A stretch of 64,000 bases of DNA from Cyprinodon diabolis (taxonomy: Eukaryota > Chordata > Actinopteri > Cyprinodontiformes > Cyprinodontidae): NCBI GenBank assembly GCA_030533445.1, contig CM060068.1:35179510-35243509 (forward strand), written 5' to 3'. The notes below the pieces were generated by a model. The model was given only the letters and a program-made list of their open reading frames with translations, did no database searches and was not told where the DNA came from. Shown one piece after another: positions 9,346 to 20,075 of the stretch. Numbering within the stretch: the first letter of the stretch is position 1; each line of letters starts with the position of its first letter. The position numbers and the translations under genes are program-made.

Positions 9346-9944
9346 TACGATGTTGTCGAAACACTCACCCAGCTAGCTCTACAGGTTCGTCAAGGTCTCC
9401 TTGTCCAGTTTGTTTCCTCGTAAAATACGAGACAATTGTTAATGTTTAAACCTTACTTTGTTTAATTTTCAATTATTGGCTTGTACTTACCTGAGTGGAT
9501 TTGATATGAACTACGTGTATGCCGCCATTTTACTTACGCACAGCTCTCCTGAGATCTCAGCCACTCGTTCCCCAACTGAATTACAAGCATATTTGGTTTA
9601 ACACATTTGTTTCCATGTCTTATGATGCTAACATGACAAAATTATTTAAGAGTATCTAAATATGATATGTTTAAATGGATGAATAAGATGCACTATGATT
9701 ATTTTATTTTCAGTGTATGTTACTTTTTGGAGGCCAAATTACTCACCCCTTTTTGATGGTGGACACAGCTAGTTGATTGATGAGCAACAGGGCACTTTCC
9801 AAACACCATTCAAAGGATGAATGACTTTTAGTTTGGTTTGCAGGTCCTTTACGTCCCTTTTTAATAACACTTGATCTCAATCCTCTCGAAGATACTCTCC
9901 TCGAGCTCTACGAAGCTCATAACAGAGCAGAGCAGGACGGAAGG
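9346..9944. other. Stretch without a gene (copy 1)
   Basis: The sequence between the L1 ORF1 start and the LTR remnant is shared by all copies (32779-33406 and 54954-55581). It has no coding or clear element signal. Copy 1 alone is deleted from about 9943, which removes the upstream minisatellite block and the LTR 5' part. Confidence 0.6.
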
Positions 9945-10409
9945 ATTCTCTTTTGTTGCTCTCTGCTGCCCTCTTGTGTTCTCCTTCTTCACTAGCTATT
10001 TCCCTCTTGTTCTGTGCACACCTGCTCCCAGTTTCCTCATTAGCCCCCTCTTTGTCTCAGTCTCCTTTAAAAGCCCTCTCTCTTCAGTTCCCCTTTGCTG
10101 GGTCCTCGTCAAACACTGCCAAACTTTGTCAAACTTCCTCCAACTCCGTCTCCCTGAGTCTTCCTCGTTGTGACAGTGATTCCCCTGATGTCTCCACGGT
10201 TTCTGGTTCGTTTTGACTAGTTTTTTATGTTTGATTCTTTTGGATTTTTGGACTCCTGATTTCATGCTTGTTTGGACTTCGTTTTCATTATTGGATTTTT
10301 GGATACCCTGCCTTTATTTTCAGTTTCCCTTTTTAATTAAATCAATCAAATTCACCTCTGCCTTCCTGCCTCTGCTTTTGGGTCAACACTCTATAACCAA
10401 ATCCTGACA
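9945..10409 (+). repeat. Gypsy-like LTR remnant, 5' deleted (copy 1)
   Basis: It matches the last 465 bp of the LTR found complete at 33689-34255 and ends AAATCCTGACA. The first ~100 bp and the adjoining minisatellite were removed by one deletion. Confidence 0.85.
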
Positions 10410-10883
10410 CAGGTTTAGACTCTGCAGATGGAGACTGAGGAGGAGGTTTTGCTGGGAGTTTTAAAAGCTGCAGATGGAGACTGAGGGGGAAGTTTTTTGG
10501 CAGATTTAAACTCTGCAGATGGAGGCTGAGGTGGATGTCTTCCTGGCAGGTTTAAAATCTGCAGATGGGGATGGAGGTTTTGATGGCAGTTTTAACTGCA
10601 GATGGAGACTGAGGTGGAAGTTTACAGGCAGGTTTTAGATCTGCAGATGGAGATGGAGGTTTTGATGGCAGGTTTAACTGCAGATGGAGACTGAGGTGGA
10701 AGTTTTGCAGGCAGGTTTAAACTCTGCAGATAGAGACTTAGGTGGAGGTTTTGCAGGCAGGTTTAAACTCTGCAGATGGAGACTGATGAGGAGGTTTTTC
10801 AGGCAGGCTTAAACTCTGCTTAAACTCTCTGGTTTTGGGGGGTAAACTTAAGGTTCGGAGATGGAGACTGAGGTTGAGGTCAA
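10410..10883. repeat. 46-bp minisatellite (copy 1)
   Basis: About ten tandem variants of 40-46 bp have the core CTGCAGATGGAGACTGAGG and the spacer GGAGGTTTTGCAGGCAG plus GTTTAAACT. Some units lack 4-6 bp. The array also lies on the other side of the LTR in copies 2 and 3, so the LTR inserted into it. Confidence 0.92.
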
Positions 10884-11062
10884 CTCAGCAGTTTCTTTTT
10901 TACTTTAATCCATAACCGATTTTGATTGATCCAAAGAGGTTTGATTTAAGTTATCAAGCTTTAGGCTGAACTTTTAGAGAATTATATAAAAATGTGTTGG
11001 TTTCATTGTCAGTATTGTCAGTCAGGTTTCTGAGTGTTTGTCTTGGAACTTTGTTTTTTTTT

Positions 11063-14000
11063 TTACTCATCCAAGATGTAAAGAGGAGGATATTTCCCAC
11101 AGCCATAGGTGATGTTTTCATTAATCAGGCCATTTTGGCTGGCTAACGTTGTAATAGAGGGCTTGTTCATCCTTTCCCAGAGCTTTTGCTTGATACCTCG
11201 CCCTAAGTTGAGAGTGTAAGGTCGCCTTCGATCATTTTTGTACCTGTGAAAAGCAGACATTTATAAAATGACAACAGATCGGCATGGGTTTAACAATTTT
11301 ACAATCTTTAAAACTAAGTGTTGAGGTCCCAACTTCCAACATCAATATAAATTCACCTCAGCATGTCATCGACCACTTCATGGTAAATCTGCTGGTACTC
11401 CTCTAATGTGTGAGTGTGAATTATCAAGGGCTCATTGTCCTGCACAGCAGCAGTGGAGGACTGGTTGAGGATTGGCATATGACAGACTGCTGGGAGGTCT
11501 GCAGGGTGGATGGTGGACGGAGGCTTAGAGATCAGCCTTTCAACCTGAGTGGTGCATTGAGCAGGAGCTGAGGTCCCAACAAGAGGTTGGTTGGGATGAG
11601 CTGCCATTGAACGCCTCCTCTTCTGGGGAGGCGTGGCAGAGTCAGGAGAATGATGGCGTTTTCTAGATACTTTAGGGGCCTGGAGAAGATAAGAAAGTTT
11701 GGAGTAGAACCTACTTAGAAGTTCATTTCACAAAAACCAAACAGCAAATATTTACTGTTATATAAAATTTATCAGTAGCTGTTTTTAGTGTGTGTTTAAA
11801 GATTAGAAAAAGATTTTACCTGCTCATCTTGGCAGCATGGACATTCTCTCTTAGTCCTGCCCGCTGAAGCTCTCACTGCTCTCTGATTACCATAAAGATT
11901 GGCAGGAAGACCACATGACAAAACATGCATTAGACTGAGGCTATGATTATATTTAGACCAAAAGAGATTTTGTGAATAATAGGAGTCTGTCTAGCAAGGT
12001 GTTGCATAGATGCTATCCAGGGGGAAACAATCTAAGTTATTATTATGCACTCCATATACAAAAATAGAGCTCTAAGGTTAATACAAGAGATGGAAACTCT
12101 TATTTTGAAATAAGCTATGAAAAGATTTTTGAGTTGCCATGTTGCATTGATGGAGTCAGTTAATTAAAACTGGTCTACTGACAACTCTATTGCATTATGA
12201 GGAAACAAGTCACAAAACTCTTAGATCATTCTTTTGGCAGCTCTACAGGCAAACAGTAGAAACAAGCAAGAAAAAAACTTTTAAGCAATGCAAGAATTTT
12301 TTATGTAACACTATTGATTCAAATAGTGCTGAAGATGGCATCTAATTTTTGATTTAAAGCAATGATAAACTAAAGAGCTAATACCAAAGTTTGTTTTTCT
12401 TTACATTATCCTGACTAAATTTAATATTTTCTTGCTCAAAATCTAAAATTATCAAGGTTAACTTGGATTATTTCTTTAAAAAACCCAGATTACATACAAA
12501 TACCTTCAACATTACATGTTACTGACCATCTTTAAAATGTAATGAAATAATCTGCTTTTAAACACACCAACAATCAAAGTGAAGCAGCAAACACTTTAAA
12601 ACTGTTTATTGGCATTTTAATTTGTAATAATTTTACTTATGTTATAAAAGATAAAAATAGTTACCGTATTTTCACGACCATAAGGCGCACCGTACTAAAA
12701 GGCGCGGGTTTTATATACAGGTACATATCCTCTACTACGTTTAAATATCTCTACTGCAGGAGCAAAACTAAGTATGTTTGTGCTTTATTCATGTATTTAT
12801 TACAAAGTATTAATCAAACCCATCGAAGTCATCATCCTCTGTTTCTGAATTAAACAGCCGCGCTAAATCAGACATGCCAATTTCCCTTTCTTCGCTCAGT
12901 CACTTTCCGTGCCGCGCGGCTCCTTGGAAATAATGCCGGCTTTTGCGAAAGCTCGAACAACAGTGCCAGCAGACACATTAGCCCAAGCATCTACAATCCA
13001 TCCGCAAACTGTGGCGTAACTTGCCCGGCGCTGCCTTCCACTTTTCGTGAAACTGTGGTCTCCGTCTGTCATCCATCGCTCCCACGCTGCTCGCAGCCTT
13101 ACTTTGAACGGCCGGTTCACACCGATGTCGAGCTGTTGAAGTTCCTTTGTCAGACCTCGCGGAATAACAGCAAGCACAGCTTTCATTTGTTTCACCTTGT
13201 TTTTCACATCGGCTATGAGATGGGCACGCATGGAGTCACAGATTAACAGCGATGGTGATGCGTTGAAAAAACCACCTGGTGTCCTTACATCAGACATGTT
13301 CACAAGTCATTTTTTGCAAGTCCAAGTCAAGTCTCAAGTCTTGAGAGCTCAAGTCCAAGTCAAGTCTTAAGTCTTGAGAGTTCAAGTCCAAGTCACGTCT
13401 CAAGTCTAGAGTAGGCCTGTTGCAATATTAAATTAATCGCACAATAAATTCTAATTACATGATTAATAAAAATAAGTTCAATAATTTGTGTGCTTGCTTG
13501 TTTCTCCTTGTGTTTTCATCTCCTTCACTGAGATGAAAACTTAGCTTAAAGGTCACTATTATATCTATGGAATGATCATTATCTTGAACTGGTAAGTGAA
13601 AAATACATGCTTATATGTCACGTAGCATTGCGTCAGTGACGTCAGTGCTACATGACTGACAGCCCCTCTGCCGTTTTTTTTTTTTTAACCTCTGCTGTGT
13701 GCGGGTAGGCGAGCGGCGATCAGTCAAGTTAGTAAAACAAAAAACACTTAAAAAATAAGATATTGTTCACAAGTCAGAAATCGCCAGTCTCGGTCGAGTC
13801 TGAAGTCCTTCAAATGCATGTCTAAGTCGAGTCTATAGTCATTAATATGCAACTTAAGTGCGACTCGAGTACGAGTCACAAACTCGAGTCCCCACCTCTG
13901 CCTTACATACACCTCCCTCAGTCACTCTTTCTTCATCTCCTCATCCATCCAGCCCTTATATTTGCCTTAATAACGACTCCAGCTGGAAAAGTCTCTTTAG

Positions 14001-15202
14001 GCAAAGTCTTTCTCTTAAAAATCACCATAGGTGGCAGTTTCTGTCCTTTTGCGTGGCAGCCAAGCACAACAGTAAACAACGCCTTTTCATACCCCGTTGT
14101 ATGTATCGCTACCGTGCTGGTCCCCTTCTTCTCCACGGTGTGATTCACCAGGATGTCGAAAGTGAGCTGCACCTCGTCCATGTTGGTGATGTGGCTTGGC
14201 TGGATGCGTTTGTCGTTGATGTGTTTGCTGCAGAAAGAGTGGAAGCTCGCCAGCTTTTCATTATAATCCGCCAGACGTTGCTGCGCTACTGTAGTCCTGG
14301 TCCGGATGGAAAAATGGCACCGTTTCATAAAACGTAAGCACCACGACGGACCTCCTTGAAAATGTTTAATTTAATTTCTTCCGCTAGCGTTACTGCTTTT
14401 ATTCGAACAGTGACCGACGAAACGCTCGCCCCACTCATTCTTTGCTCGATGATCACCTCGCCTTATGTCCGTGTAGACTAAGCTGCGTCTTCTTCACCTG
14501 TCGGAGTTCGTTTTCCATCTTCCTCCACTTGCGAACCATCGGTTCATTAATCTTGAATTCTCTCGCGGCTGCTCGATTTCCATGTTCCTCTGCGTAGCTT
14601 ATAGCCTTCAGTTAGCCTTCCGCAGTAAACACATATAGGTCGCACCGCAATATAAGGCGAGCCACACATTTTGAGGGGGAAAAAAGACGTTTATATGCGC
14701 CTTATAGTCGCGAAAATATGGTAAAAGTAATAGTGTAAGTTGCTTATTTCAGCAGCATTACAAAAACAAATGCTAAAATTATGCTTCATATGAAAAAATT
14801 GCGACTATTTTACTTTTTAACAGGTTAACTTTACAATTCTCTATTTCTTTATCATGTAGCTCTTACTTTAGACATGTTTCTTTAATAGTATTTAGTTTAA
14901 CCATCAGCAAACTTAAAAGTTTCTAGAACTTTCTCCAATCAATCACACAGAAAACAATGCAGAGTTTTAGAAAACTAAGTACTCACATCTTTCATGTTCA
15001 AAGCTTCAAATTCAACGTTGGTCAGTTTCTTGGAGACTTTAAATCTTCTTAGAGATGAAGAAGTCGTCAAAAAAGGTGCATTCGCCGAGTGAGGTCTGAG
15101 AAAATGTCGTAATTTTCCGTTGGTTGTTGTTCTTTGTTTTTAAATTATGCGGAATTACAGTTTGCTTTTAAATGATGCACTTGAAGAAACCATAGCAACC
15201 AT
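11063..15202 (-). CDS. Candidate gene A, five exons, 239 aa (copy 1)
   Basis: Five minus-strand blocks join in phase with GT-AG borders: 15202-15159 (ATG), 15095-14987, 11882-11820, 11679-11357 and 11243-11063 (TAA). The predicted product has a Ser-rich start, a CPCC motif (residues 65-68), a basic KRRR stretch near 92-95 that could be a nuclear signal, a LEEYQQIYHEVVDDM helix near 165-178, and a C-terminal block with RRRPYTLNLG and IKQKLWERM. I recall uncharacterised teleost proteins with similar C-terminal blocks but can assign no function. The third intron (11883-14986) contains the pogo element; its remaining sequence shows nothing else. The first donor (ACT then GTAATT) is the weakest join. 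Confidence 0.6.
12664..14721 (-). mobile_element. pogo/Tigger-like element (copy 1)
   Basis: Terminal inverted repeats CCGTATTTTCACGACCATAA and, at the right end, the inverse of CCATATTTTCGCGACTATAA bound the element. TA lies on both sides (12662-12663 and 14722-14723). It encodes a decayed transposase on the minus strand: an HTH region near 14600-14480 (NRAAAREFKINEPMVRKWRK) that ends in a TGA, a first catalytic Asp (NMDEV, near 14180), and a second and third Asp (LLICDS and LQQLD, 35 residues between them). A hAT element (13291-13900) interrupts the catalytic domain. It cannot make a transposase. Confidence 0.88.
13291..13900. mobile_element. Non-autonomous hAT inside pogo (copy 1)
   Basis: The element starts CAGACATGTTCACAAGTC and ends with the inverse of CAGAGGTGGGGACTCGAG. 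It is flanked by the 8-bp duplication CCTTACAT (13283-13290 and 13901-13908). The inside is dominated by AAGTC/GAGTC-type repeats, and no protein is encoded. Removing it restores continuity of the pogo catalytic region around VYVR(T)PGGFF. Confidence 0.92.
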
Positions 15203-16122
15203 GGATTTCTCTGCATGTTTTAAATTGTGTGTTATGTTTGCATATTTAGAAAAAAGGCTAATAGCCTGTTAGCACTGTTAGCACCTTAAACTCACTATGC
15301 AAGGAAGATCAATGCATAGTTTGACTTGGTCTAGATACCCAAAGGGACACGTTACGTGGTGTTTGGTTCACATTAAGGAAATTCTGAAATTCTTGATTTG
15401 TCTTTAAACCTGCCAAATGCCGCCTTATTTTTCCGATTAAGCTTCAGATTTCCAGCTTTTAAAAAGAAGCAGGTTTAAAGTCGTAGGGAAGTCATTAAAA
15501 TTTCAAATCATTCTGGCTTAAACGTGTATATAAATGTACTCTTCATCAGACAATATTGTCCCAAAAGTTAGAAAATTTCTATTTAAGAAAAAAATCCTGT
15601 GGTGTTTTTTTCCCCCGCTATTTTATGCAGGCCAGTTAGTTATATGTCAGCTTGTTCACCTAAATTCAACCAATCATATATCAACGGTCATCTGTCAATC
15701 AAATTTTATTGCACATGGCACTGCATGAAAAGTGAGATTTTCATCCCCGTAAACTCCCGCAGATCTCCCTGATTTTCGTCAGTTAACGACAATTTGCAAC
15801 CCGCGCTTGTCGCCGTTTGTCAGTGCCACAAATTGTTGGAAACGGACTCTGACATATGTGGAGAGCGATCAGCTGTACTAATGGCCCTAATTAGCATATG
15901 AATGCAGCGAACCCGCGCGGCTGGCCAGGTCTGGCTTGAATAACCTACTCAGTATTGGCTGAAACCACTATTCTCAAACAAGTAAAATCGCTCGTGATTG
16001 GCAGCAAAATGACACGTGGCCAGGCCAGGCTTGAATGTTCTTACTGAGTATTGGATGGAACCACTTCTTTTTAAACAAGTAAAATCGCTTGTGATTGGTT
16101 GGCATATATATATATATATATT

Positions 16123-16162
<40 letters not shown>

Positions 16163-16164
16163 TA
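15203..16164. other. Upstream region of candidate gene A (copy 1)
   Basis: There is no coding signal. It includes a pair of direct repeats (15922-16104) with several ATTGG motifs, read as CCAAT on the gene strand about 750-900 bp before the ATG, and an ATTAGCATATGAAT octamer-like site near 15890. The 3' end of this stretch is TA microsatellite (16105-16164). Whether it drives gene A is inference. Confidence 0.4.
15922..16104. repeat. Two imperfect direct repeats of ~90 bp (copy 1)
   Basis: 15922-16012 and 16017-16104 both run from TGGCCAGG(T/C)C(T/A)GGCTTGAA through CAGTATTGG/GAGTATTGG to AAACAAGTAAAATCGCT and GTGATTGG. The pair is kept in copies 2 and 3. Confidence 0.85.
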
Positions 16165-17382
16165 CTCTCACCGGCCACTTTTTTAGGTACTCCATGCCAG
16201 TAACGGGTTGGACCCCCTTTTGCCTTCAGAACTGCCTCAATTCTTCATGGCATAGATTCAACAAGGTGCTGGAAGCATTCCTCAGGGAGTTTGGTCCATA
16301 TTGACATGATGGCATCACACAGTTGCCGCAGATTTGTCGGCTGCACATCCATGATGCGAATCTCCCGTTCCACCACATCCCAAAGATGCTCTATTGGATT
16401 GAGATCTGGTGACTGTGGAGGCCATTTGAGTACAGTGAACTCATTGTCATGTTCAAGAAACCAGTCTGAGATGATTCCAGCTTTATGACATGGCGCATTA
16501 TCCTGCTGAAAGTAGCCATCAGAAGTTGGGTACATTGTGCGCATAAAGGGATGGACATGGTCAGCAACAATACTCAGGTAGGCTGTGGCGTTGCAACGAT
16601 GCTCAATTGGTACCAAGGGGCCCAAAGAGTGCCAAGAAAATATTCCCCACACCATGACACCACCACCAGCCTGAACTGTTGATACAAGGCAGGATGGATC
16701 CATGCTTTCATGTTCTAGACGCCAAATTCTGACCCTACCATCTGAATGTCGCAGCAGAAATCGAGACTCACCAGACCAGGCAACGTTTTTCCAATCTTCT
16801 ATTGTCCAATTTCGATGAGCTTGTGCAAATTGTAGCCTCAGTTTCCTGTTCTTAGCTGAAAGGAGTGGCACCCGGTGTGGTCTTCTGCTGCTGTAGCCCA
16901 TCTGCCTCAAAGTTCGACGTACTGTGCGTTCAGAGATGCTCTTCTGCCCACCTTGATTGTAACGGGTGGTTATTTGAGTCATTGTTGCCCTTCTATCAGC
17001 TCGAACCAGTCTGGCCATTCTCCTCTGACCTCTGGCATCAACAAGGCATTTCCGCCCACAGAACTGCCGCTCACTGGATGTTTTTGCTTTTTCGGACCAT
17101 TCTCTGTAAACCCTAGAGATGGTTGTGCGTGAAAATCCCAGTAGATCAGCAGTTTCTGAAATACTCAGACCAGCCCTTCTGGCACCAACAATCATGCCAT
17201 GTTCAAAGTCACTCAAATCACCTTTCTTCCCCATACTGATGCTCGGTTTGAACTGCAGGAGATTGTCTTGACCATGTCTGCATGCCTAAATGCACTGAGT
17301 TGCCGCCATGTGATTGGCTGCTTAGAAATTAAGTGTTAACGAGCAGTTGGACAGGTGTACCTAATAAAGTGGCCGGTAGGTG
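16165..17382 (-). mobile_element. Tc1-like transposon (copy 1)
   Basis: The element is 1218 bp with inverted ends (CTCTCACCGGCCACTT at the left; AAGTGGCCGGTAGGTG at the right), inserted at TA inside a TA microsatellite. It carries one transposase gene on the minus strand. The outermost bases of the two ends no longer match each other exactly, a change shared with copy 3 but not copy 2. Confidence 0.93.
16245..17234 (-). pseudogene. Tc1-like transposase, truncated by nonsense (copy 1)
   Basis: 329 codons are open from [13 protein letters not shown] to ESMP, then a TGA replaces the CGA arginine codon of copies 2 and 3, removing 16 residues. The N-terminal HTH (about residues 20-45), a GRKC linker and the catalytic domain are visible. 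The first catalytic position reads VAWSGESRF, with Gly where active relatives have Asp. The second (QQDNAPCH) and third (LNPIEHLWD) are kept. Loss of the first Asp should abolish cleavage. Confidence 0.85.
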
Positions 17383-17470
17383 TATATTTATATATATATA
17401 TATAAATATATATTTATTTATTCATATGCAAATATATATTTATTTATTCATATATTTATTCATATGATGT
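17383..17470. repeat. TA/TTTA microsatellite right of Tc1 (copy 1)
   Basis: TATATATAAATATATATTTATTTATTCA-type repeats continue the TA array into which the Tc1 element inserted. Confidence 0.9.
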
Positions 17471-17583
17471 ATAATTATGTTATCCTACACTACTACACTA
17501 TTATTAGGCTACCATCAAGGACATGAATTAATTTATACAGGAAATGAACATTTGCCAGGAAGATGTTTATGCAAAGAAAGAGC

Positions 17584-17589
17584 TTTATT
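17584..17589 (-). terminator. Poly(A) signal AATAAA of candidate gene B (copy 1)
   Basis: The minus strand reads TTTTAATAAAGCTC about 180 bp after the stop codon of gene B. Copy 3 keeps it. In copy 2 it reads AATAAG. Confidence 0.55.
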
Positions 17590-17766
17590 AAAACAAACAA
17601 CTATATACAACGCGAGGATCTGCCCACACATGCTTATCCAAAAATTACAACTACGTGAACTGTCCGTTTGCCTCCTCGGGGTTGGAGGTAACTGGCAGCA
17701 TTCCCTCCGAGGCAGGTCCGATGTGCAGACGCCTACTGTGCGTGGCCCTGTACTTCGGCATCGCTT

Positions 17767-18688
17767 CTAACCGGGACTGCAGCTTAACACAGAGTTCAGA
17801 GAGATCCGGCCTACGAAATGGCGGTGGCCATTCCAGAGTTCCACTTCCTCATCGGCTAGCACACTCTGCCTCGATTTCAGCAGCTGTAAAAAAAAAACAA
17901 TGAATCAGCACTATGCGATGGGATGCACTGCGTATGGACACCACACATCTATCAATGCACCTGAAAAATAGTCACCAAATAAAGTCTTACCCTCTTTCTT
18001 CTAGCTCGACTCCGAGCTGAATGCTTGGCATCTTTCCGCACACAACGTGTTCTCAGGCTGCGTATATCTGAAGCTCCTGCGTACCGTCTCATAATACGTC
18101 TTACAGGCAGCTGGAAAACAATTAAATGAGAGTGATATGAATAAAAAAATCAAACGCAAGTCACAGTAACAAGGAAGGAGAAAGCATTAAAACAAGTCAT
18201 TTACACACAATGTCGTCTTTATCAACATCGTGCAAATCTGGACTTGCTGATATGGCTCCGAGCAAATAGGAGGTCACCGCCTCATTGTGAGGCGAGATTA
18301 GTCTGTGAAAACAAAATGTACAGCTATGATCGGTATCTATCCGTATCTATTTCCTTTTACCGCAGAATGAAAGCATATTCTTTAAATCTTACCCTTGCTC
18401 CGCTTCATAACGCCTGCAATTTGTCTCCGAGTTGTAAAGACGGCGTACTGCTTCCTGTGAATCACAAAAAATACACTTTAATAAAGCTTGTTCTTGCAAG
18501 GCTACTATTAGCCGTAGCTTTAGGCTAGGCTGCTTTTAGCTTAGCTTAGCAGTAATCGAACATATATTTACCGCTAGCTTGTCTTCTTTGAGTTCGTCTC
18601 TCCCGCACAGTTGTTCGACTGCTGAAAGTTGTGGATCGTGTCCAAGAGGAGTTGAAGGCGAGTTGAACGCGAGACGTCGTCCAGCCAT
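17767..18688 (-). CDS. Candidate gene B, five exons, 169 aa (copy 1)
   Basis: Five minus-strand exons join without a frame break: 18688-18572 (ATG GCT GGA...), 18454-18393, 18302-18209, 18110-17991 and 17883-17767 (TAG). Acceptors are strong pyrimidine-AG sites. Donors are GTAAAT, GTAAGA, GTGTGT and GTAAGA, of which the GTGTGT is weak. The product begins MAGRRLAFNSPSTP and contains a mixed-charge middle (EAVRRLYNSE). Exon 4 is very basic (RRIMRRY, RSRARRKR), suggesting nucleic-acid binding or nuclear targeting. I recognise no family. A second frame of the last exon is also open for about 60 codons. CCAAT-containing sequence lies just upstream and an AATAAA downstream. Confidence 0.55.
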
Positions 18689-18860
18689 TGATCACGTACC
18701 AGCAAAATCCAAACAAAGGAACTGGAGATAAAGTTCTTCTGACAAACATGTCTGCTTGCCCATAAGCTCACACGTGATTGGACGAGCAGTCGAAGGCTCG
18801 CCAGGCTCCTCCAATCACATACGAGGTCATTGTTATACGGAAGGACTCACGAGAACAGCT
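18689..18860 (-). promoter_or_regulatory. Promoter-like CCAAT/E-box region of gene B (copy 1)
   Basis: Just upstream of the ATG there is CACACGTGATTGGACGAGC and, about 40 bp on, GCTCG...CTCCAATCAC. This is an imperfect palindrome with two oppositely oriented CCAAT boxes and a CACGTG E-box. No TATA box is evident. The assignment is by position and motif only. Confidence 0.4.
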
Positions 18861-19259
18861 CGCGTCTATCATGTTTTTTTTTTGTTTTGCTTTATTGGCA
18901 ATTCCGTGTAACAATACAGAGTAATTCAAACATCAAACACAGATACACAGCAGTTGGTGACATTATGTCTTTAAAAAAAAAATGAGACATAGAATGTAAA
19001 AAATAAATAAAAATAAAACAAGGGCAACAAACATATAAATAAATAAACAAATAAATAAAATAAACATAAAATAACAATAGCTAGGGGTTTACATTGAGTT
19101 TATGGTCATTTACAAAAGTGTATAATTTTATACCATTTTTCTTCTTCATAAATTTAAGTGACTGAAAATACAAACAAAGTTCTTTAAGAAAAACGTTGAA
19201 GTTTGGCCTAGTCCTCATGTATTTGTTTTTGTGAATGTAAATTTCCCCATCATGAGTAA

Positions 19260-20075
19260 TGCTGCGTTCACACCGGACGCAGCTGGCGCAACAGAAGCAG
19301 CGAGTTTACATGCAAAGTCAATGGTTGACGCGCATCAAGGCGCAGCAAAAGGTCCCGCGGCGCATTTTGAGCAGCAGCTGCAGCGCGTCGGGCGCGTTTA
19401 AGCATCTGACGCGCGTGACGCGCCGCAAACGCGCTGCTGCTCGAGATGGAAAAATTGAATTTTTGCTGCTCGACACGCCGCGTCAACCAATCAGATAAGC
19501 TGATCTGGGAGCTGGCAGGGAGAGAGACACAGCGCTGATGATCAGAGCGCTATGATCACTCCTCTTAAACAGTTTATTGACGCATAAATTAACTTAAAAT
19601 GCATACATCTGCCGGCAGAATATGTTCGCTTTTATTATCCTGCTGCCTGCAGTTTGGATTATTTAGATTTAGGAGGCGACCCGGCCAGAGGCTGCTGATG
19701 AAGGGATTCCTACTGTCGGTGCACCGCCGGTATACTGTATGGGGGTCTGAGCGGCTCCGACAGAAAAAATATCGGAAGGCAGGATGATGATCTGAATGAA
19801 CTGACTGCACTGATTACGTTTTCAGGTGTATTTTCTCACTAAAAAACATATTAAAACTACTTTATTCCCACTGATCACAGCAAATATAGCTGCAAGGCAA
19901 AGAAAGGAAAGGATAGAGTAGCTCCGCCCAACGCACGTCATACACACTTTTGCACCGCGCAGCCAGAGCAGCAAAGCTGCTTCAGACCCACGTCAGAACT
20001 GACTGGTACAAGCAGCAAAAATGAAGCAGCAGACGCGATTTTGCTGCTTTTGCTGCGTCCAGTGTGAACGTTGCA
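19260..20075. mobile_element. Harbinger-like MITE nested in L1 (copy 1)
   Basis: The ends TGCTGCGTTCACACCGGACG and (inverted) TGCAACGTTCACACTGGACG are flanked by TAA on each side. The 3-bp TAA duplication fits PIF/Harbinger; the superfamily call is tentative. The inside is CpG-rich (GCGCGTCGGGCGCG) and non-coding. Confidence 0.7.

Noticed and set aside
13858..14337. Plus-strand frames of 159-207 codons over the pogo element (also 37469-38092 and 59859-60482)
   Set aside because: They are the antisense of the decayed pogo transposase, whose conserved motifs are on the minus strand.
18244..18528. 94-codon plus-strand frame (and 42278-42562)
   Set aside because: It runs antisense across exons 2 and 3 of candidate gene B and the intron between them.
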